A stretch of 15,979 bases of DNA from an uncultured Planctomycetaceae bacterium (GTDB lineage: Bacteria > Planctomycetota > Planctomycetia > Pirellulales > Pirellulaceae): NCBI GenBank assembly GCA_937967755.1, contig CALBTA010000067.1:1-15979 (forward strand). Reading direction: 5' to 3'. The notes beneath the pieces were generated by a model. It saw nothing but the letters and a program-made list of their open reading frames with translations, had not been told where the DNA came from and made no database searches. Both the position numbers and the translations under genes were made by a program. Of the stretch, positions 1 to 7,207 are shown piece after piece; the first letter of the stretch is position 1, and each line of letters starts with the position of its first letter.

Positions 1-777
1 CCCGATTTCGCGCTGGGCCATCGCCAGCCGGGTTAGCGAGTCGACGAGCAAAAGCACTTCGTGGCCCTCGTCGCGGAAGTGTTCGGCGATCGTCGTGGCG
101 GTTTGCACGGCTCCGACGCGGGCAGCGGCTGGTTCGTCGCTGGTCGCCACAACGACGACGGTGTTCTCCATAGCCTGCGGGCCAAGATCGCGTTCAATAA
201 ACTCATTGACTTCGCGGCCCCGCTCGCCGACCAGTGCGATCACCCGGATGGTTGCCGACGTGCCGCGAGCCATCATGCCCAACAGCACGCTCTTGCCGAC
301 TCCTGATCCGGCAAAGATGCCCAAGCGTTGTCCCTGACCGACGGTCAGCATGCCGTCAATCGCCCGAACTCCTGTTGAAAGTGGCCGGTCGATTCGCGGC
401 CGCTGCGTCGACTTCGGCGGCGGCATGTGCAACGGGCGACGGTTCATCATCAAGCCCAGGCGGCGTCCGTCGATCGGCTTGGCATACGCGTCGACAACTC
501 TGCCCAGCAGCGCGTCGCCAACGGCGATGCCGTGGGTTGTTTTATGCAACACAACGCGGTCGCCGCGGCGGACGTGGCGATCACCTCCCAGCGGCGTCAC
601 CAGTGTTAGTTCATTGCGAAAACCGATCACCTCGGCGTCGTGCCCGCCAATGCACGCAATCGAACCGACCGGTGCTGGGAAGCCGGCAACGGCAATCGTC
701 GCGCCGTCGCTCTCGACGACGGTGCCAGTCACGCCGGTGGGCGAGACCTGTTCGATCTGTGTGAGGTAGGGGTTCAT
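1..777 (-). CDS. fliI: Flagellar export ATPase FliI (C-terminus off the left edge)
   Basis: This is the cytoplasmic ATPase of the flagellar type III export apparatus, which works with FliH to deliver export substrates. The visible 259 residues cover the N-terminal beta-barrel domain and much of the F1-beta-like ATPase domain. Walker A is AGSGVGKS at residues 156-163, followed by GERGREV (184-190, with E189 matching the catalytic glutamate) and the Walker B stretch LLLVDSLTR (242-250). The family is usually about 430-470 residues, so roughly 40 percent lies outside the window. The ATG overlaps the fliH stop codon by four bases (ATGA), indicating translational coupling. The reading frame is open from the start to the window edge. 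FliI is preferred over the F1 beta subunit or a virulence-type SctN because of the flagellar neighbours. Confidence 0.95.
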   Translation of the reverse strand, partial: MNPYLTQIEQVSPTGVTGTVVESDGATIAVAGFPAPVGSIACIGGHDAEVIGFRNELTLVTPLGGDRHVRRGDRVVLHKTTHGIAVGDALLGRVVDAYAKPIDGRRLGLMMNRRPLHMPPPKSTQRPRIDRPLSTGVRAIDGMLTVGQGQRLGIFAGSGVGKSVLLGMMARGTSATIRVIALVGERGREVNEFIERDLGPQAMENTVVVVATSDEPAAARVGAVQTATTIAEHFRDEGHEVLLLVDSLTRLAMAQREIG

Positions 778-1445
778 GCTTCCGGTGAGATTTCTTCCAG
801 GATGCGTTGCAGTTGAGTTTCAATTTGCTGATCGATCACGCCGTAGTCGGTGTCGACACGGCAACCTCCGGGAGAGATCGCGGCGTCGGCGATGACTTCG
901 GCGGACGTCAGCTTTTGGATCTGGCCGATCACCTCGTCGAGGTTGTCCTTCAGCGATTCGTAGTCGCCAGGGCTAAGATGTACCTTCAGCGTCCCCAACC
1001 CCGATGCAAGCTGCAGAGCTTCACGGAGCAGATCAACGGTAATCTCCGGCGAATGCTGCAGCTCGCGGCGGATGGCCCGGCTGGCAATTGCGGTAGCGAT
1101 CTTCAACGCGTCTGATTCCCAACGCGCCATCCACAATTCACGCTGCGCGTCGACCTGATCGACCGCCTCTTGAATTGCCGGAACCAGGAACTGAAGCTGC
1201 TGACCGACCATTTGCTGGACGTTCGACTCGGCCTCCGCCCTAGCATCAACCGCACCTTCGTGCCGCGCCTGGTTGCGAATCTGCTGGGCTTCGGCGTGGG
1301 CATTGGCGATGATCTGCGCGGCTTGTTCGCGCACTTGCTGTAAGTACGATTGCGCCTTATCTGTCACATCACCAAAGTTGAACGCAACCGTCTGCGGCGC
1401 GCTTTGGCGGGTAACTTCGCCGTCGGATTTAAGGATCGTGGCCAT
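774..1445 (-). CDS. fliH: Flagellar assembly protein FliH
   Basis: FliH is the cytoplasmic stator-like partner of the export ATPase FliI, linking it to the export gate and the C-ring. The protein is 223 residues from the chosen ATG. It has an Ala/Gln/Glu-rich helical region at about residues 30-110, typical of the FliH coiled coil. Its C-terminal domain ends in SPGGCRVDTDYGVIDQQIE, which fits the FliH/HrpE/V-ATPase E-subunit signature (GG followed by a G-x-ID segment). The ATG at 1445 is chosen because AAGGA lies five bases upstream; an in-frame TTG 24 bases earlier has no comparable site. The gene overlaps fliI by four bases and follows fliG by 36 bases. Sequence conservation in FliH is low, so identification also leans on position. 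Confidence 0.9.
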   Translation of the reverse strand: MATILKSDGEVTRQSAPQTVAFNFGDVTDKAQSYLQQVREQAAQIIANAHAEAQQIRNQARHEGAVDARAEAESNVQQMVGQQLQFLVPAIQEAVDQVDAQRELWMARWESDALKIATAIASRAIRRELQHSPEITVDLLREALQLASGLGTLKVHLSPGDYESLKDNLDEVIGQIQKLTSAEVIADAAISPGGCRVDTDYGVIDQQIETQLQRILEEISPEA

Positions 1446-1450
1446 CGTCT

Positions 1451-1455
1451 TCCTT
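1451..1455 (-). promoter_or_regulatory. Ribosome binding site deciding the fliH start
   Basis: AAGGA on the minus strand lies five bases before the ATG at 1445. It supports that ATG over the in-frame TTG at 1469. Confidence 0.7.
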
Positions 1456-1481
1456 GACGGGATTGGCAAGTGTTGATGATG

Positions 1482-2588
1482 TTAAGCCGCAAACGCGAAA
1501 CGCTTCGCCGCCGGGACGCGAACTTTGCCTTCGGCGGCCAGCCGCCCGGCGATCTTGCTGATGCGACGTTGTGCTTCTTCGACGTCTCTGAGTGTGATGG
1601 GGCCTTGTTGCTCTATCTGGCGTTGCAGAGCGGTGGCTTCGGCTCGCGGAAGTTGGGAATAGACCTTTTCCATCAGCGGCCCGCTCGCCCCAGCCAAGGC
1701 CAACAGCAGCACGCGGCCTTCGGCTTCCCGCAGCACCCGCCCCAAGTCGGCGTCGCTGAGGTGCGTAAGGTCGTCGAATACGACTTCCGCCATCGGTTGT
1801 TGTGGCTTCGATTCAGCGTAGGTGACTGTGTCGTACGGCAGTGTACTCTTCGACCTGGCGCTCTCGTGTTCCCCTTCCGCGGCGTTCAAACGCCGGGCCA
1901 GCGCCGCATCTGCCTGTTGCAAGTTGTGCATGACTTCGCCCGAACCATTGTGCGAAGCGGCGAGGATGTTTCGCATCGCAGTTAAGCCTGAAGGAGATGG
2001 AGGAGCACTACCGGCGGCCTCGATCACGTGCTTCATCGCCTCTTCGATTTCCCGAAGCGTCTCGCGTTGAATTCCATCGAGCGCGACCATGCGCTGCGAG
2101 ATTCTCACTTGGGTGTCCGCATCGAACATCGCCAAGACCGCGGCAGCCTGCGGAGGAGTCACGTGGCTTAGCACCACGGCAATCGCCTGAGGCTGCTCGC
2201 CCCGGATAGCGCTGAATATCTGATCAGCGCTATTCTCATGCAAAAACTCAAACGGGGTCGAAGATTCGGTCTCCTCTATTCGAAGAGAGCCGGGTGCCGG
2301 CGCTTCGCCTTGCGACGCCGCGGATAGGAACTCCTCGAGCGAAACAGGCTGATCGGGGAATTCCTTTTTCCCGTTTTCGACAGAGCTGTCCTCGGTGCCG
2401 TTGCCCAAGAACTGGCTGATCACACGTTGCTCTTCGCCATCGTCGATCGCGTCCAACTCCATGAGTTGGGCCCGAACTTGATCGGCGAACTGCGGCGGCA
2501 TCTGGTCGAGCAGCGCGTCAGCGGCATCAACGTCCAACGCCGAAACGAGGATAGCTGCCTTTCGAGTTGCGTCGTTGGTATGGGTCAT
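1482..2588 (-). CDS. fliG: Flagellar motor switch protein FliG (divergent)
   Basis: FliG is the C-ring protein that binds FliF through its N-terminal domain, FliM through its middle domain and the stator through its C-terminal domain. It is 368 residues long, somewhat more than the usual 330-345. The extra length sits in acidic or polar linkers at about residues 62-115 and 225-260. The middle domain carries EQPQ at 131-134 where EHPQ is usual. The C-terminal domain begins at about VVFDDLTHLSD and ends with RDVEEAQRRISKIAGRLAAEG, a standard FliG ending. Ungapped comparison with recalled E. coli FliG puts A299, A316, R323, Q324 and T332 at the positions of K264, R281, D288, D289 and R297, so the classical torque-related charges are absent. 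It starts at an ATG with GGAA upstream and follows fliF by 34 bases. Confidence 0.93.
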   Translation of the reverse strand: MTHTNDATRKAAILVSALDVDAADALLDQMPPQFADQVRAQLMELDAIDDGEEQRVISQFLGNGTEDSSVENGKKEFPDQPVSLEEFLSAASQGEAPAPGSLRIEETESSTPFEFLHENSADQIFSAIRGEQPQAIAVVLSHVTPPQAAAVLAMFDADTQVRISQRMVALDGIQRETLREIEEAMKHVIEAAGSAPPSPSGLTAMRNILAASHNGSGEVMHNLQQADAALARRLNAAEGEHESARSKSTLPYDTVTYAESKPQQPMAEVVFDDLTHLSDADLGRVLREAEGRVLLLALAGASGPLMEKVYSQLPRAEATALQRQIEQQGPITLRDVEEAQRRISKIAGRLAAEGKVRVPAAKRFAFAA

Positions 2589-2622
2589 AGTGTTTTCCGT
2601 TGGCCGTTAGCCATCCAAATCG

Positions 2623-4290
2623 TTAGCTCGCTTCGCCAATCCAACTTCTCAGAATGTTGGCGGCTGCATCGGGGTTCTCGCGAACCATCGCCGCCAGTTC
2701 CTCTTTGATGTTCGTACCGCTGCTTTGGAAGCTGCGCTTGGGTTGTTCCTGGTCGTCTTCATCGTCGCCCTCTTCTCCGCCCACGATGGACAGGTTCGGC
2801 GGCAAACCGTCATCAGCTGCGGCATTTGTTTTCGGCTCCGGGCGTTGCTTGATCATGCTGCGGAACATCATCAAGCCGAACGCGCCCACCAGCAGCATGC
2901 CGAGCGTGCTCCAGTTGGAAGCGAACCACGCGGCTGCGTTCTGCGTTAGCCCGGGCGGCTCGATTGGATCGCTCGCCAGGTGGTCGACCGTTTTGACTTT
3001 GACCATCGGGAACCGGTCTTCGGTAACGTCGACCACGGGAATCAAACTGACGACCATGTCTTCGACCTTCTTGATCACTTCGTTCTCGATGGCGGTGAGT
3101 TGCGTAGCGTCTGGTGTGGCTGGTTCTTCGCCATCGACCGGGGGATTGCGCTCTCGCCAAACCTTCGCGTAGTAGCTGCTGGGAATGCCGACCACCGCGG
3201 TGACTTTTTGCGGAACGAGGGCGGCTGTGTCGCGAACCGTTCGGGTATGTGCGGCCAGCTTGCGAATGTTTTCACTGGCCTCTTCCGTGTTCGACTCGTC
3301 GAGCCCGCCCGCTCCGATGGAACTGCCCTGGTTGGCAAGCCCATTCTGCTGCGCGGCCGCGCCCGGCCTTCCGCGCGGGTTGCTGCGGGAGTTGGTCGCC
3401 GATTTCTCGAACGTATTCGACTCGACCGTCACCGGTTTGGGGTCAATCGATACCGTATCTTCCCGCAGCAGGGTGTCTTTGTTCAGGCTAACGTCGACCG
3501 TTACCTCGACGCCGGGAACGAAAGAAACCGTCTTTTTGATTTTCTCCCGCCAGAGATCTTCGTAGTACCGTTTGCGCTCATAGTACGGGTCTTCGCTGAT
3601 GCCGGCGAATTCACCGCCACCGCCACCGTGGGACCGCCCAGTGTTCAGGTCGGTCACGGTCACGTTGTTGTGGCTCAAGCCTGCAAACGCCGCGGAGACG
3701 AGGCGCGAAACCGCTTGAATCTGGTGCTGCTCAAGTTCGTTCGTGCCAACCCCCTTCACCGCAACGGTCGCCGTTTTCTCGACTTTCCGGGGGAAGCCAG
3801 GCTTCTCGACTTCGTCGTAGATGACTTGCGCCAGCGAAATTCCTTGCATGTGGCTGATCGTCAGCGCCAGCTCCTGTTGTTTAGCGGTTCGCCACCGTTG
3901 CTGCGCCTGGTTTTTCGTTTCGAACGGGTTGGACGCTTTGCCCGCCGACTTGAAGTCGTCGCCGAAGTTCGCCGGCAGGGCGTTGTTGTCTGCCAAAGCG
4001 GCGATGTATTCGTGCTTGTTGGCAGAAGGAATGCGAACGCGGCTGCCTTCGGTTTCATAGTTCGAAAGCCCAGCTTTTGCAAACGCCCCTTCGATCGCTT
4101 CCAACTCGGGAACCGAGAACGCCCTGCCCGCAAGCAGGTAGTTGTCGCTGGAGGCCAACGGGCTTTGGAACAGAAACGCGACGGCGACGACGATCACGAC
4201 CAGCAACAGCGCCGCGGTGATCCGCGCGCCGGGCGTCATGGAATTGAAGACGTCTTTAATCTGATCGAAAGACCGATTGACGAAGTCCAT
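2623..4290 (-). CDS. fliF: Flagellar MS-ring protein FliF
   Basis: FliF forms the inner-membrane MS ring that houses the export gate and anchors the C-ring. The 555-residue length is normal for the family. There are two transmembrane helices, at about residues 23-42 and 460-480, flanking a periplasmic region with the YscJ/FliF ring-building domains (about 45-230) and the FliF-type domain (about 235-440). A run of five glycines at 222-226 and a polar stretch near 300-330 look like flexible loops. The cytoplasmic tail is acidic at about 505-513 and ends in the FliG-binding segment ELAAMVRENPDAAANILRSW, very close to other FliF C-termini. The ATG has GGAG eight bases upstream. It lies 50 bases after fliE and 34 before fliG. 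Confidence 0.96.
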   Translation of the reverse strand: MDFVNRSFDQIKDVFNSMTPGARITAALLLVVIVVAVAFLFQSPLASSDNYLLAGRAFSVPELEAIEGAFAKAGLSNYETEGSRVRIPSANKHEYIAALADNNALPANFGDDFKSAGKASNPFETKNQAQQRWRTAKQQELALTISHMQGISLAQVIYDEVEKPGFPRKVEKTATVAVKGVGTNELEQHQIQAVSRLVSAAFAGLSHNNVTVTDLNTGRSHGGGGGEFAGISEDPYYERKRYYEDLWREKIKKTVSFVPGVEVTVDVSLNKDTLLREDTVSIDPKPVTVESNTFEKSATNSRSNPRGRPGAAAQQNGLANQGSSIGAGGLDESNTEEASENIRKLAAHTRTVRDTAALVPQKVTAVVGIPSSYYAKVWRERNPPVDGEEPATPDATQLTAIENEVIKKVEDMVVSLIPVVDVTEDRFPMVKVKTVDHLASDPIEPPGLTQNAAAWFASNWSTLGMLLVGAFGLMMFRSMIKQRPEPKTNAAADDGLPPNLSIVGGEEGDDEDDQEQPKRSFQSSGTNIKEELAAMVRENPDAAANILRSWIGEAS

Positions 4291-4340
4291 CCGTGGTTCT
4301 CCAACCGATAGTATTCGGCACGTTCCGTGTGCCTGTTACG

Positions 4341-4655
4341 TTAGATTCGTATGTCTTTAATTTCGTTGTAAGCTTGAACCAGCTTGTTGCGCATTTGCAA
4401 CATCAAGCGGAACGACATGTCTGCTTTTTGGACAGCCGTCATCACTTCCGCCATGTTCACATCCTCGCCGGTGGCGAGCTGTTCCACCGCCGTCTGAGCT
4501 TGCTGCTGCATGCCGTTCACTTCCTGCAACGACTGCATCATCAATTCTTGAAACGACGAAGCCCCAGCGCCTGGCGCCGGCGTTGACGATCCCATTCCGT
4601 TCAACGACGGCGTTGGCGGCAGCGTGATAGGGCTGATGGACGGGTTTGTATTCAT
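4341..4655 (-). CDS. fliE: Flagellar hook-basal body complex protein FliE
   Basis: FliE is the small adaptor between the MS ring and the proximal rod and an early export substrate. The 104-residue protein has a Pro/Ser/Gly-rich N-terminus (about residues 5-35) and then the family's helical region. The end ADMSFRLMLQMRNKLVQAYN followed by EIKDIRI matches the FliE signature (SF ... RNKLVxAYxEI). The ATG at 4655 is chosen over an in-frame TTG two codons upstream because AAGGTG is better spaced from it. It sits between flgC (47-base gap) and fliF (50-base gap), the usual flgB-flgC-fliE-fliF order. Confidence 0.94.
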   Translation of the reverse strand: MNTNPSISPITLPPTPSLNGMGSSTPAPGAGASSFQELMMQSLQEVNGMQQQAQTAVEQLATGEDVNMAEVMTAVQKADMSFRLMLQMRNKLVQAYNEIKDIRI

Positions 4656-4702
4656 GCTCAATACACCTTACGGCGGGTTCCTGCATGCGGAACGATCCGA
4701 AG

Positions 4703-5125
4703 CTAACCAACGATTCGCAACGTTTGTGCTCCCATCGCTTTGGTCGCTTCGATCACGCCGATGTTCGCTTCGTAAGCCCGTGTGGCTTCCAAAGCGTCGG
4801 TAAATTCGTTGATCATGTTGATGTTCGGGTAGGCGACATAGCCCTTGCGCGGCCCTTGCTGAATCGCCAACGGGTGGTTGGGCTGGTACTTGTATCGCGG
4901 TTCGAGTTGCTCGGTTTCGATGGATGCCACTTTGACGCCAGCGGCACCGTACTGCGTGCTCTTGTCGGTGTCTGTTTCGAAGATGGGGTAGCGGGCCTGG
5001 TACGGCGCAGCTTCGCCGTTTTCATCCCGCAGCGTAGACATATTCGCCAGGTTGCTGCTAATCGCGTTTAAGCGAACGCGCTGGGCGACCAGGCCGCTGG
5101 TGCTGATGTCAAATGCGCCAATCAT
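4703..5125 (-). CDS. flgC: Flagellar basal-body rod protein FlgC
   Basis: FlgC is a proximal rod subunit exported through the flagellar apparatus and assembled on FliE. The 140-residue protein has the N-terminal rod signature FDISTSGLVAQRVRLNAISS followed by NLAN. Its C-terminal segment NINMINEFTDALEATRAYEA continuing NIGVIEATKAM is the classic rod/hook ending. The ATG has AAGGA seven bases upstream. The gene follows flgB by 26 bases in the same operon. Length and both terminal signatures match FlgC well. Confidence 0.96.
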   Translation of the reverse strand: MIGAFDISTSGLVAQRVRLNAISSNLANMSTLRDENGEAAPYQARYPIFETDTDKSTQYGAAGVKVASIETEQLEPRYKYQPNHPLAIQQGPRKGYVAYPNINMINEFTDALEATRAYEANIGVIEATKAMGAQTLRIVG

Positions 5126-5151
5126 AAATCCGTCCTTGCTAAAGGTATCCC

Positions 5152-5565
5152 CTAGATCCGTTCGCTGATGGCCGTTTCAATCTGGCGAAATTGCTGGTTC
5201 ATAATCGCGATGGCCATGTTGTGCATGAACTGGTTGTTCGCCAGCTCCGTAACCTGCTGTTCCAGGCCGACATCGCTCTCGTCGTGAAACAGAATCGCCT
5301 TCATCGAGTCTTTCACGTCGCTCATCGGGTCGCCGTTGCCGCTGGTGATCAACCCGGGCGACGATACTGCGGTCTCTGTCTTTTGTCTCTGGATGGCTTC
5401 CTTCAAACGCGCTTGAAATGTCTCTACCGAAAGGTCACGTGTCTTGTACCCAGGTGTGTCGAGGTTCGCGATGTTTCCAGCCAGCAACCCGTGCCGCGCT
5501 TCGGCGAAGGCCGCGACCTGTTCCAAAACGCCCACCGTGCCGCCGGATATCACACTGTTGAACAT
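5152..5565 (-). CDS. flgB: Flagellar basal-body rod protein FlgB
   Basis: FlgB is the proximal rod subunit closest to the MS ring. The 137-residue protein has the rod motif LLAGNIANLDTPGYKTRDL near residues 27-45. It ends in a helical region NNQFMHNMAIAIMNQQFRQI followed by ETAISERI, as FlgB proteins do. The ATG is preceded by AGGAAA about eight bases away. It is the first gene of the basal-body operon: a sigma-54 promoter ends about 34 bases upstream, giving a predicted leader of about 23 bases, so the operon likely depends on the neighbouring sigma-54 activator. Confidence 0.95.
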   Translation of the reverse strand: MFNSVISGGTVGVLEQVAAFAEARHGLLAGNIANLDTPGYKTRDLSVETFQARLKEAIQRQKTETAVSSPGLITSGNGDPMSDVKDSMKAILFHDESDVGLEQQVTELANNQFMHNMAIAIMNQQFRQIETAISERI

Positions 5566-5598
5566 GTTGGGTTTCCTGGTTCAGTGATTCGCTAGCCA

Positions 5599-5615
5599 TG
5601 CAATGCGTGTGCCAA
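5599..5615 (-). promoter_or_regulatory. Sigma-54 promoter of the flgB operon
   Basis: On the minus strand the site reads TTGGCACACGCATTGCA. It differs from the sigma-54 consensus (TGGCACG-N4-TTGCA) at a single defined base and keeps the invariant GG and GC with exactly ten bases between them. Counting 12 bases from the GC places transcription start near 5588, about 23 bases before the flgB ATG. The gene ending 160 bases upstream encodes a sigma-54-dependent activator, which supports a functional site. Confidence 0.87.
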
Positions 5616-5746
5616 TCGACTCGCCGCTGGCTGGCTGAAGTTCCTAAGTTCGCTAGTCGTCCGTAGTTTCGCTGACCATTGTTTTGTTCCGTTTATCGTC
5701 GGTTCGATTTGCGATGTGTTCGTTCGGCAAATACTGCAAGTGCTAG

Positions 5747-5761
5747 CGGCAGGGCCTGCCG
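5747..5761 (-). terminator. Short hairpin after the response regulator gene
   Basis: A perfect 6-bp stem with a 3-base loop (CGGCAG/CTGCCG) begins 13 bases after the response regulator stop. No U-rich tract follows on the minus strand, so it may be only a weak or Rho-assisted end, or an mRNA-stabilising hairpin. Confidence 0.3.
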
Positions 5762-5773
5762 GACTTCGCACAT

Positions 5774-7207
5774 CTATCCCGCCTTCCTGAAAGTCTTGGC
5801 GCGTGGAGCCAAGCCGTAGTCTCGTAACTTGCCCGACAGCGTTCGCACTCCAATGCCTAGTGCGTCGGCCGTCTTCTGGCGGTGGCCGTTAAATCGTTCC
5901 AGCGTTGCTTCGATCATCTGGCGTTCCATCTGCTCCAAGCTGACGCCCACCTGCAAAGAAGTTCCGCCAGAGTGCCTCGCTTCCGCCGCCTCGTCAGAGA
6001 GGCCGATCAACCAAGGGCGGACGTCGTCCGCGTCCACGGTATCGCCGCCGCCGAATACGCTTGCCCGGGTAACGATGTTTTCCAGTTCACGAACATTTCC
6101 CGGCCAACGGTAAGCCGCCAGCAGTTCCATCGCCCCGCTGGTAAAACTGGGAGTGTCGCCCCCGATGCGGCTCGCGGCGGCGGCTTGAAAGTGTTCGACT
6201 AGTTGCGGAATGTCGTCGCGGCGGTCACGCAACGGGGGCGAACTAAGTTCGACCACCGCCAGACGGAAATACAAATCTTCACGAAAGTTGCCATTGGAAA
6301 CTTCTTCACGCAGATTGCGGTTGGTCGTTGCCAACACGCGCACGTCAACCCGCTGCGAGTGGCTCTCGCCAACGCGCTCAAACGTGCGTTCTTGAATAAC
6401 GCGCAGTAACTTGGCCTGCAGCGGCAGTTCCACCTCAGTGATTTCATCCAGCAAGATCGTTCCGCCGTCGGCCAATTCGAACCGGCCCACGCGCGGTGCT
6501 TCGGCACCAGTGAATGAACCGCGGCCATGGCCAAAAAGCTCGCTTTCCATCAACGAGGCAGACAATACGGGGCAGTTCAGGCTGACCATTTCTCGGGCGT
6601 TGCGAGTGCTAAAAGCGTGGACTGCGCGGGCGATCAGTTCTTTTCCCGTTCCGTTTTCCCCCGTGATCAAAACGGTTTCATCGGTCGCGGCCACCTGTTG
6701 AATGCGGCGGCGCAGTTGCTGCATCGGCTGGCTGGAACCAATCATGGTCGCCGCGGTCGCAGGCGATTTCCCCGACGGTAACTGAGTGGGCGATACTTCC
6801 GCCGATTGCAATGCCCGGTTTACGACGCTCTCCAACTCGTCCGCTTTCAGCGGTTTCTCGATATAGTCGAATGCTCCCCGCCGCATCGCCTCCACCGCCG
6901 AGCCAATCGAAGCATGAGCAGTCACCATGACAATCTGCGACTGGCAGTTGTCGGCTTGTAGCTGGCGAATGAACTCTAACCCCGTCATGCCGGGCATGTT
7001 CAGGTCGGTCAGGACGACGTCAAACGCTTGGCCGCTCAACGTTGCCAGGGCTTCATGGGCCGAAGCGGAACACCGCACATCGTGGCCCGCGTGTGTCAGA
7101 ATATCGGCCATCGACTGCCGTGCGCTGGCGTGATCGTCTACGACCAGTACGGTCGCGGTTTCAGCTTCGGTCGCTGAGGTTGGTTTAGGCTTGATCGCAG
7201 TGCTCAT
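5774..7207 (-). CDS. Sigma-54-dependent response regulator, FlrC/FleR/NtrC type
   Basis: This is a phosphorylation-controlled transcription activator that remodels sigma-54 RNA polymerase. The 477 residues form three domains. The receiver domain (about 18-130) has acidic pocket D24/D25, phosphoacceptor D68, T96 and K118. The AAA+ domain (about 156-390) has Walker A GENGTGKE (183-190), the sigma-54 contact loop reading GSFTGA (230-235) instead of GAFTGA, Walker B ILLDE (251-255) and FREDLYFRL. A Fis-type helix-turn-helix is C-terminal (QKTADALGIGVRTLSGKLRD). The ATG at 7207 is chosen because GGAGG lies seven bases upstream and it overlaps the kinase stop by four bases; a longer in-frame start would extend into the kinase gene. 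Its likely target is the sigma-54 promoter of flgB, by proximity. Confidence 0.93.
   Translation of the reverse strand: MSTAIKPKPTSATEAETATVLVVDDHASARQSMADILTHAGHDVRCSASAHEALATLSGQAFDVVLTDLNMPGMTGLEFIRQLQADNCQSQIVMVTAHASIGSAVEAMRRGAFDYIEKPLKADELESVVNRALQSAEVSPTQLPSGKSPATAATMIGSSQPMQQLRRRIQQVAATDETVLITGENGTGKELIARAVHAFSTRNAREMVSLNCPVLSASLMESELFGHGRGSFTGAEAPRVGRFELADGGTILLDEITEVELPLQAKLLRVIQERTFERVGESHSQRVDVRVLATTNRNLREEVSNGNFREDLYFRLAVVELSSPPLRDRRDDIPQLVEHFQAAAASRIGGDTPSFTSGAMELLAAYRWPGNVRELENIVTRASVFGGGDTVDADDVRPWLIGLSDEAAEARHSGGTSLQVGVSLEQMERQMIEATLERFNGHRQKTADALGIGVRTLSGKLRDYGLAPRAKTFRKAG

Noticed and set aside
2980..4311. A 443-codon plus-strand open frame
   Set aside because: It is antisense to fliF, which is clearly recognisable by its membrane helices and FliG-binding end.
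5728..5751. Second sigma-54-like site (minus strand, ending CACTTGCAG)
   Set aside because: The -12 element is acceptable but the -24 GG is CC, so the essential element is missing.
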